From contig DASWMI010000141.1 of assembly GCA_036399835.1 (NCBI GenBank), positions 1-46,613 on the forward strand: a DNA stretch of 46,613 nucleotides, in the 5' to 3' direction. A program made the position numbers and the translations under genes. This DNA is from DASYML01 sp036399835 (GTDB lineage Bacteria; Acidobacteriota; Blastocatellia; Pyrinomonadales; Pyrinomonadaceae). Every line of letters begins with the position of its first letter. Position 1 is the first letter of the stretch. The notes under the pieces are model-generated. The model ran no database searches. It was not told the DNA's origin and worked only from the letters and a program-made list of their open reading frames with translations. Below, one piece after another: positions 40,839-46,613 of this stretch.

Positions 40839-41309
40839 ATGAGACTAAAACTGGCGGCGCTGCTGGCGCTCATGCTACTGGTCGGCGCAGCAGGCTGTAG
40901 CACAACCGATACCGCTCCGAATACGGCCAACACCAATAAGGCCGCGAATACTGCGACGACCAACACAAACAGTTCGACAGCGCCCGAAGTAGCCAAGACG
41001 GACGAAGGCATGGTCAAGGCCAATGCGACCCCCAACGAGACGGCTGGCGGGACTAAAGAGGGCTGCAAATGCTCTGCCGCGGGGATGGCCTGCAATAGCA
41101 AGGACGGGAAGGGCGGCTGCTGTGGTAAGGAAGGCTGCTCGACGATGAAGGACGGCAAGTCAAGCTGCTGCTCGACGGCTGGCAAGGAGGGCGCTGCGTG
41201 CTGCTCGACGGCTGGCAAGACGGCCTCGAATAAAGGCATGGGAGACATGCCCATGGGCTGCGGCACGGAGAAGAAGCCTGCCACGACCAGCACAGGCAAG
41301 AAATCCTAG
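40839..41309 (+). CDS. Cys-rich metallothionein-like lipoprotein
   Basis: A 156-residue lipoprotein. The lipobox is LVGAAGC (C20). An Asn/Thr/Ala linker (about 25-55) follows, then a cysteine-rich tail with 11 cysteines in pairs (CKC, CC, CC, CC) arranged as repeats of CCSTAGKEG. AGAGGAGA precedes the ATG at good distance. The paired cysteines suggest metal or redox buffering at the envelope, like a small metallothionein, but no named family is recognised. A strong terminator follows. The upstream 135 bases shared with the DUF1622 gene carry a CTGGACCAG at 40788. It appears to be a single-gene unit. Confidence 0.72.
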   Translation: MRLKLAALLALMLLVGAAGCSTTDTAPNTANTNKAANTATTNTNSSTAPEVAKTDEGMVKANATPNETAGGTKEGCKCSAAGMACNSKDGKGGCCGKEGCSTMKDGKSSCCSTAGKEGAACCSTAGKTASNKGMGDMPMGCGTEKKPATTSTGKKS

Positions 41310-41346
41310 ACTGCGCTCTCCGTCAGCTTTCATGCTTCAACAAGAA

Positions 41347-41392
41347 GACGGCGCTCGATTCCACAAAGGAGTCCGAGCGCCGTCCTGCTTTT
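41347..41392 (+). terminator. Strong intrinsic terminator
   Basis: GACGGCGCTCG (41347-41357) pairs exactly with CGAGCGCCGTC (41374-41384), followed by CTGCTTTT. It lies about 37 bases after the Cys-rich lipoprotein stop. Confidence 0.88.
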
Positions 41393-41660
41393 AGAGCAAC
41401 AGAGAGAGAGACGCGCCCCCCTCTCTTCAACTAATTCAATCTACTGCCGCAAATTCTTGCTTCGCGGCCAGCAACTGATTTAATATGCCGCTGGCCCAAG
41501 CCCTTCATCCTCCTCTGTTTTAGCTTGAGTTTCCGACAAACGCACCGGAAGCGTCTGACGGAGTTCGGCGCGCTTGGCGCGTTTGTCAATGGCCTGAAGC
41601 CCTCGTTTTTGAGTGGCCCTGGTCCAGCGTGTAGTCAAGACTTTTCGTCTGGAGGAAATC
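41393..41660. other. Spacer before the BON lipoprotein
   Basis: 268 bases without a gene. There is a CTGGTCCAG at 41619-41627 and a GGAGGAA ribosome site just before 41661. No promoter is convincing. Confidence 0.5.
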
Positions 41661-42206
41661 ATGAGAATCCTGAAACTTGCAGTGCTCTTCACCACCCTGA
41701 CGCTGGCGGCCTGCGCATTCGGATGTGACGGCGGAACAGGCAACAACAATAACAACGCCAATACCAACACATCGAACGCCGCGAACGCCAACGCGAACAC
41801 CGCTGCCAATGCCAACACGAACAAGAATACCAACGGCAACGCCAACCGCTACAACGCGAACATGACCAAGGAAGAGTACGAGAAGAACAAAGAGACCTAT
41901 GCGCAGGAGGCCAAGGGTCTCGGCAGAAAGATTGGGACGGGCGCATCGGACGGCTGGCTCTGGACCAAAACCCGCGCCGCGCTCCTCGCCGCAGACGATC
42001 TGCGGGATTCAACCATCAACGTTGACGTGGAAAACGGCGTCATCACGCTGAGCGGGACGGTCGCCACACAGGACCAGGTCAAGAAGGCGGACCAGATAGC
42101 CAAGGGCATCGAAGGTAAAAAGAGCGTCGTCAACCAGCTCAAGGTCGGTGCTGCCACCAACAGCAATGCCAACACGAATACCAAGAAGGGCGCTGGCGCT
42201 AAATAA
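41661..42206 (+). CDS. BON-domain lipoprotein
   Basis: A 181-residue lipoprotein. The signal peptide MRILKLAVLFTTLTLAAC ends at lipobox cysteine C18. An Asn-rich linker (about 24-68, NNNNNANTNT and ANANT units) follows. The C-terminal BON domain (about 100-160) has WTKTRAALLAADDLRDSTINVDVENGVITLSGTV and the QVKKADQIAKGIEG helix. BON domains bind membranes or stabilise envelope. The start at 41661 follows GGAGGAA; an upstream Met at 41613 is less likely. An Asn/Thr/Ala linker also occurs in the neighbouring lipoprotein. A long hairpin terminator follows at 42280-42320. Confidence 0.85.
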   Translation: MRILKLAVLFTTLTLAACAFGCDGGTGNNNNNANTNTSNAANANANTAANANTNKNTNGNANRYNANMTKEEYEKNKETYAQEAKGLGRKIGTGASDGWLWTKTRAALLAADDLRDSTINVDVENGVITLSGTVATQDQVKKADQIAKGIEGKKSVVNQLKVGAATNSNANTNTKKGAGAK

Positions 42207-42279
42207 GGCGCACGGCAGCACGGAGCAGCCCTTGTGCGTTGATAGACCGAGCGCGCATGGCTTGATAAAAGGTGTGGAC

Positions 42280-42320
42280 GAGAAAGGGGCGAGAGGTTTT
42301 AAAGCCTCCGCCCCTTTCTC
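42280..42320. terminator. Hairpin terminator after the BON gene
   Basis: GAGAAAGGGGCG (42280-42291) pairs exactly with 42309-42320; an inner GAGG/CCTC pair extends the stem. The tract after it is short (AATTCGG), so it may work mainly as a stable 3' end. Confidence 0.75.
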
Positions 42321-42407
42321 AATTCGGTCGCCGTCGGACAGCTTGAACTGACAAACGCAAATGCCACCGAGCGTCACCCAACGTTCAATCGTCAGGCTCT
42401 CATCAAG

Positions 42408-44492
42408 ATGAAAACATCCATGCTTAAAACCAACCTGCGCCGCACGCTTGCGCTCATCATGCTCTGCATCCTGGCCTGCTGCGCTGACACATACTTTAAA
42501 GCGGATGCGCAACGCAGCGCCATTGATACTTATGCCATCACAAACGCGCGCATCATTCCCGTCAGTGGTCCGGAGATCGCGCGCGGGACAATCGTCATAC
42601 GCAATGGGCTGATTGCGGCCCTCGGCGCAACGGTCAGCGCCCCTGCGGATGCGCGCGTGATTGACGGCACGGGCCTCACAGTCTATCCGGGGCTGATTGA
42701 TGCCAACTCCAACCTGGGGATGCCGCAGCCCGCCGCTTCGCCTTCGCCGCGTTTCGGCGCGGCTGGATTTTCGGTCCAGACAACGCAGACTCCCGGCGCT
42801 CCCTTTGCCGCGCCGAACTCTACGCAGCCGCCAGGCTTGCAGCCTGAGGTTTTGGCCGAGAGCATCATACAGCCCGGCGGCGAGCAGATAGAGGCGGCCC
42901 GCAACGCAGGCATCACAGCCGCGCTGACAGCCCCGCGCGAAGGCATCCTGAGAGGCCAGTCGGCCTTTATCAACCTCGCCGGAGAGACGCCGCAGCAGAT
43001 GCTCGTGCGCTCGCCCGTCGCGCTTCACATAGGCTTTACCCCGCTGCGCACCGGGAGTTATCCGGCTTCTCTGATGGGCGTCTTTTCCGCTCTCAGGCAG
43101 ATGCTGCTCGACGCCGCGCGCTATCGTGAAGCGCAAACGACCTACGAGCGAAACCCGCGCGGGATGCGCCGTCCGGTGCAGGACAAATCGCTCGAAGCAC
43201 TCGTCCCCGCACTCACGCGCCAGATGCCAGTCGTGATGAACGCCAACACGGAGCGAGAGATTCTGCGCGCTCTGGACCTGGCGCAGGAGTTCAACCTGCG
43301 AGCCATCATCGCGGGCGGCGCGGAAAGCTGGAAGGTCGCGGACCGCCTGCGACAACAGGATGTGCCCGTGCTCTTCTCACTGAATTACCCGCGTCGCACG
43401 ACGGCGCAGATGCCTGAAGCGGACCCGGAGCCTTTGCGCGTCCTGCGCGAGCGCGTCGAAGCGCCGAAGACTGCTGGCAGACTCGCCGCCGCGCGCGTCC
43501 GCTTCGCCTTCGAGTCAGGACAGATGTCAGACATGACGGGCTTTCTCGCCAACGCCGCAAAGGCTGTCGAGAACGGGCTGGCGCGTGACGAAGCACTGCG
43601 CGCCCTGACCATACGTCCGGCTGAAATCTTGGGCGTCTCAAACCAGCTCGGCACGCTTGAGGTCGGCAAGATAGCCAACCTGACCGTCACGCGCGGCGAC
43701 CTCTTCGACCGCAACATGCGCATTAGCCACCTCTTCATAGACGGTCGCCCCGTAGACCTCAAACCCGTCACGTCCAACGCGAGCGGCGCGGCCACAGGGA
43801 CATGGACGCTCAATCTCAAGATGGAGAGCGCAGAGCTTTCCATGACGCTCATCCTGCAACAGGAAGGCGAGACGCTGCGCGGCTCTCTTCAGGGCGAGAT
43901 GGGGACCGCCCAGATTGCCAACGCCTCGATTGGACCAGCGGGCGACATACGCTTTACAGCCCCGCTCACCTTTGAAGGACAGACACACGAAACCAACTTC
44001 GCGGGCACGCTCGCCGGCAACGAGATGCGCGGCACTGTTCAATTCATTGGCCGCACGCCCGGCACATTCACCGGCACACGCTCCGGCGGCCCTCCCTCTG
44101 CGACGCCTCCGGCACGCACCCCGCCGGCGCAGCCCGGCGCGCAGCCCACGCCGCAGGCCACGCCGCCCGCAGCCGCCCCCGACATCAGCGGCATCTGGAC
44201 CATCAGCCTGACGGTTGGTCCAAATGAAGTGCCCGGCACGCTCACGCTCAGGCAGCAGGGCGCGACCCTTTCGGGCACGCTGCAAAGTCCTTACGGGACG
44301 ACAGAGCTAACGAACGGCTCAATCGGCGCGGACGGCTTTCGCTTTACCAGCTCAGCCGTCGTCGAAGGACGCACTATCGAGATGACCCTGACGGGGGCCG
44401 TGCGCGGCCAAGAGATTAGCGGCACGGTCACTTCCGAAATCGGCTCGACGAGTTTTACCGGAACAAGACAGCCTAAGAACAGCGACAAGTAA
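42408..44492 (+). CDS. Secreted amidohydrolase-like protein with two C-terminal repeats
   Basis: A 694-residue exported protein. The N-terminus is a signal segment (about 8-35). Residues about 42-455 follow the amidohydrolase layout: NARIIPVSG, GLIDANSNLG, and the end ILGVSNQLGTLEVGKIANLTVTRGDLFD. The first metal motif, normally HxH, reads NSN (N100, N102 in place of histidine), and the middle histidines are not evident, so it may be inactive. A Pro-rich linker (about 556-590) separates two related beta-rich repeats (about 462-555 and 592-690, both with TGTWTL/GIWTIS and GTFTGTR-like ends). It is first of three tandem amidohydrolase-like genes. Confidence 0.82.
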   Translation: MKTSMLKTNLRRTLALIMLCILACCADTYFKADAQRSAIDTYAITNARIIPVSGPEIARGTIVIRNGLIAALGATVSAPADARVIDGTGLTVYPGLIDANSNLGMPQPAASPSPRFGAAGFSVQTTQTPGAPFAAPNSTQPPGLQPEVLAESIIQPGGEQIEAARNAGITAALTAPREGILRGQSAFINLAGETPQQMLVRSPVALHIGFTPLRTGSYPASLMGVFSALRQMLLDAARYREAQTTYERNPRGMRRPVQDKSLEALVPALTRQMPVVMNANTEREILRALDLAQEFNLRAIIAGGAESWKVADRLRQQDVPVLFSLNYPRRTTAQMPEADPEPLRVLRERVEAPKTAGRLAAARVRFAFESGQMSDMTGFLANAAKAVENGLARDEALRALTIRPAEILGVSNQLGTLEVGKIANLTVTRGDLFDRNMRISHLFIDGRPVDLKPVTSNASGAATGTWTLNLKMESAELSMTLILQQEGETLRGSLQGEMGTAQIANASIGPAGDIRFTAPLTFEGQTHETNFAGTLAGNEMRGTVQFIGRTPGTFTGTRSGGPPSATPPARTPPAQPGAQPTPQATPPAAAPDISGIWTISLTVGPNEVPGTLTLRQQGATLSGTLQSPYGTTELTNGSIGADGFRFTSSAVVEGRTIEMTLTGAVRGQEISGTVTSEIGSTSFTGTRQPKNSDK

Positions 44493-44630
44493 TCCGCCAT
44501 GAATGATAAGAAAAAAACGTCAATCGTCAACGCGTGAATCTTGAAGAGAGAAAAGCTTTTTGGTCCGCTCAGGATTGATGCGTTTCAAGAATCGCTGATC
44601 ACTTATCAAGGCTTTTCTGGAGAGAAGGAA

Positions 44631-46076
44631 ATGAGGAAGATAATTGCTCTGATGCTCGCGCTTTCGGTCTTGTGTCTGACAGCGGCAACCGGTGCGCTGG
44701 GCCAGAAGTCGAAACAGCGAGAAGAACCGAACGGCGCGGGCGAGACGCTGATACGCAATGCCACTATCCTGACCATCTCGCACGGCACGCTAACCAATTC
44801 CGATATTCTCATACGTCGCGAAAAGATTGCCGCCGTCGGACAGAATTTGAAGGCCGCTGCGGGTGCGCGCGTCATTGATGCGACAGGCAAATACGTCATG
44901 CCCGGCATCATCGATTGCCACTCGCACTCCATGCTCGATGCCGTCAACGAGCTGACCTATTCCGTCACCTCCATGGCGCGCACGAGGGATGTTTTGAACC
45001 CGACAGACCCTGACCTCTACCGCGAACTGGCGGGCGGCGTGACGACGCTCAACCTGCTGCACGGCTCCGGCAATTCCATCGGCGGGCAGAACACAGTCGT
45101 CAAGATCAAGTATGGACGGCCCGCCTCAGAGTTTATCTTTCCGGGAGCGCCGCCGGGGATCAAGTTCGCGCTCGGCGAAAATCCCAAGCGGTCCAACTCC
45201 ACGCCGCAGCCGGGCGCGCAGCGTCGCTATCCGGTCACGCGGATGGGTGTTGAAGAGACGATCCGCGATGCTTTCGTGCGTGCGCGAGACTACAAAAAGA
45301 GCTGGGATGAATATCGTGCGGCGCAATCGCGCGGCGAGAAGAATCTGGTCCAGCCGCGCAGGGACTTACAGCTTGAGCCGCTGGTCGAAGTCCTCGAAGG
45401 CAAACGCTTCGTACACTGCCACAGCTATCGCGCAGACGAGATACTGATGCTCATCAACGTGGCGAATGAGTTCGGCTTTAAAGTCAGAACCTTCCAGCAC
45501 GCTCTGGAAGCCTACAAGGTGGCGAAGGAGATCGCAGAGCACGGCGCGGGAGCTTCCATCTTCTCGGATTTCTGGGGCTACAAGATCGAAGCCTACGATG
45601 CTATTCCCTACAACGCAGCTATCCTCACGCGCGCCGGAGTCAACGTCTCTGTCAACTCGGATTCGGACGAGCGAGCGCGTCGTCTCAACATAGACGCCGC
45701 CAAGATGATGAAGTATGGCGACCTGAGCGAGACGGAAGCTCTCAAGCTCATCACGCTCAACCCGGCCTGGCAGCTAGGCATACAGGACCGCGTCGGCTCG
45801 ATTGATGTCGGGAAGGATGCGGACCTGGTTATCTGGACCAATCACCCTTTAAGCGTCTACTCGCGCGTCGAAACCACCTTCGTTGACGGCGACATCTTCT
45901 TTGACCGCCAGCAGGACGCGGCCCGTCGCCTGGAGCTGCAACGCGAGCGCGCGCAGCTTGAGCAGGCCGAGCCGAATCGCCCGCCCGCGCAGGGCACGTC
46001 GCCCTCTGCCCCGCGCCGCCAGCGTCCGAGCGATGAAGATGACGACCAGTGGAACATAGGAGACAGCCAGCCATGA
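44631..46076 (+). CDS. Secreted amidohydrolase (metal motif intact)
   Basis: A 481-residue exported hydrolase. The signal peptide (about 1-24) ends near ATGALGQ. The amidohydrolase barrel has the first metal motif MPGIIDCHSHS with H97 and H99. Later candidates are VHCHSYRADEI, RTFQHALEAYK and the Asp in NSDSDER. It ends with the usual LGIQDRVGSIDVGKDADLVIWTNHPL, then a charged, Pro-rich tail. Substrate unknown; dipeptidase-, imidazolonepropionase- or dihydroorotase-like activity is possible. GAAGGAA precedes the ATG at 44631; the frame is open 30 codons further up but without a signal peptide. Its stop overlaps the start of the next gene (ATGA). Confidence 0.88.
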   Translation: MRKIIALMLALSVLCLTAATGALGQKSKQREEPNGAGETLIRNATILTISHGTLTNSDILIRREKIAAVGQNLKAAAGARVIDATGKYVMPGIIDCHSHSMLDAVNELTYSVTSMARTRDVLNPTDPDLYRELAGGVTTLNLLHGSGNSIGGQNTVVKIKYGRPASEFIFPGAPPGIKFALGENPKRSNSTPQPGAQRRYPVTRMGVEETIRDAFVRARDYKKSWDEYRAAQSRGEKNLVQPRRDLQLEPLVEVLEGKRFVHCHSYRADEILMLINVANEFGFKVRTFQHALEAYKVAKEIAEHGAGASIFSDFWGYKIEAYDAIPYNAAILTRAGVNVSVNSDSDERARRLNIDAAKMMKYGDLSETEALKLITLNPAWQLGIQDRVGSIDVGKDADLVIWTNHPLSVYSRVETTFVDGDIFFDRQQDAARRLELQRERAQLEQAEPNRPPAQGTSPSAPRRQRPSDEDDDQWNIGDSQP

Positions 46077-46613
46077 GAACGAGAACTCGCCTCGTCTTTA
46101 TCTTCTGTTTAGCCTTGCTCGCTCATCTGGCATTCAGCCCTGCGGCTCTGGCTCAGCAGCCCGTGACCGTCACAATCCAGCAGGGCGCGATTGGTCCAAC
46201 GGGCGTTTACGCGATACGCAATGCGCGCATCATCACCGTCACAGGCCCCTTGATTGAAAACGGCACCGTCATCATACGCAACGGGCGGATAGAGGCTGTC
46301 GGTCCAGACGCACCCGTTCCCGCGGGCGCAGAGGAGATAGATGCGCGCGGGCTTAACGTCTACCCGGGGATGATTGATGCGGGCACTTCGCTCGGACTGG
46401 TAGAGATTCCAGGCGGCGCATCCGGCACGGTTGACGTGGCCGAAGTCGGCGACTTGAATCCGAATGCGCAGGCCGTCTTCGCCATCAACCCGCACAGCGC
46501 ACACGTCGCCGTGACGCGTGTCAACGGCATCACGAGCGTCCTCACGCTGCCGACGGGCGGAGTTATCTCAGGGCAGGCGGCCTTGATTAACCTCAACGGC
46601 ACGACGCCGCGAG
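46073..46613 (+). CDS. Third tandem amidohydrolase-like protein, 3' end missing
   Basis: The first 180 codons of an exported protein that runs past the window end. The signal peptide is MRTRTRLVFIFCLALLAHLA, with cleavage near LAQQ. The rest matches the first protein of the set: YAIRNARIITVTGPLIENGTVIIRNGRIEAVG and NVYPGMIDAGTSLGL. As there, the HxH pair is lost (G104 and S106 are at the positions). The start codon ATG at 46073 overlaps the previous stop by four bases, so the two are translationally coupled. The missing part prevents a full domain call. Confidence 0.85.
   Translation, partial: MRTRTRLVFIFCLALLAHLAFSPAALAQQPVTVTIQQGAIGPTGVYAIRNARIITVTGPLIENGTVIIRNGRIEAVGPDAPVPAGAEEIDARGLNVYPGMIDAGTSLGLVEIPGGASGTVDVAEVGDLNPNAQAVFAINPHSAHVAVTRVNGITSVLTLPTGGVISGQAALINLNGTTPR

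Larger units (their letters stand above)
146..45356. repeat. Dispersed palindromic motif CTGGWCCAG (core TGGWCCA)
   Basis: Reading by eye, the 9-base palindrome CTGGWCCAG occurs about 27 times and its 7-base core TGGWCCA about 60 times. Intergenic copies include 2985-2993, 5615-5623, 15935-15943, 16054-16062, 22393-22401, 24183-24191, 40788-40796 and 41619-41627. Coding copies are read in different frames (for example LVQ, LDQ, WTS and SGPA), so protein sequence does not explain them. A zero-order estimate at 60% G+C gives about 6 cores and fewer than one 9-mer. gyrA (2.6 kb) has one copy, at its extreme 3' end. The pattern resembles a highly iterated palindrome. The counts are manual and approximate. 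Confidence 0.85.

Noticed and set aside
42009..43355. Minus-strand frame of 448 codons
   Set aside because: It lies opposite the BON gene end and the first amidohydrolase gene; it crosses a hairpin terminator and has no protein-family pattern.
1..46613. CRISPR array, tRNA or IS element
   Set aside because: No regular direct repeats with spacers, no cloverleaf-like stretch and no transposase frame was seen on either strand.

Overview
The window is a G+C-rich bacterial chromosome segment (about 60% by eye) with an ordinary gene density. No rRNA, tRNA, CRISPR array, IS transposase or phage gene was seen. Several features together suggest an Acidobacteriota member, probably class Blastocatellia: signal-peptide lipoproteins with Asn/Thr/Ala linkers, tandem secreted amidohydrolases, a PrsK/PrsR-type sigma-54 two-component system, and a DUF2270, DUF2721, DUF1622 and DUF962 gene set. 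This placement is inference and is not proved by any marker read here.

Layout. 1-5.6 kb: the end of a DUF2270 membrane protein, then hutH and hutU (histidine to urocanate to imidazolone propionate) split by a small zinc-ribbon gene, then an inositol-phosphatase-family gene. 5.6-7.5 kb (minus): PlsC-like acyltransferase, a Cys-rich small protein and a tandem PilZ protein. 7.5-10.4 kb: gyrA with a good sigma-70 promoter and a strong terminator. 10.4-14.3 kb (minus): a secreted unknown protein, a MoaD-MoaE fusion, a LON-substrate-domain protein and an SbcD/Mre11-type nuclease. 14.7-19.6 kb (minus): a signalling block of sensor kinase, sigma-54 activator, single-domain response regulator, a 43-residue peptide gene and a small membrane protein. 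A -24/-12 type promoter and a cluster of TGGWCCA palindromes lie inside this block. 19.8-24.1 kb: CysQ-like phosphatase with a PLP decarboxylase, then an aldo/keto reductase and a DUF962 protein. 24.3-27.1 kb: a 729-residue orphan protein and a small membrane/coiled-coil protein.

27.4-32.1 kb (minus) holds a compact five-gene operon: heme-oxygenase-like diiron oxidase, enolase-superfamily epimerase, GH3-type acyl-amide ligase, membrane protein and SRPBCC protein. It lies downstream of a nearly perfect 28-bp palindrome and looks like an undescribed small-molecule pathway. 32.5-37.2 kb: a MEDS/GAF hybrid histidine kinase, a GntR regulator and a Gly/Lys-rich disordered protein. 37.4-40.7 kb: DUF2721, radical SAM, peroxiredoxin, YggX-like and DUF1622 genes. 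40.8-46.6 kb: two lipoproteins (one Cys-rich, one BON) and three tandem secreted amidohydrolases, of which only the middle one keeps the HxH metal motif; the third runs off the end.

Two nucleotide-level patterns run across the window. The palindrome CTGGWCCAG is strongly over-represented, in all reading frames and between genes. Several intergenic spacers are long inverted repeats of low-complexity sequence, some present as related copies; two of these carry CTGGWCCAG in the loop, and one pair shows its core inverted relative to its ends.
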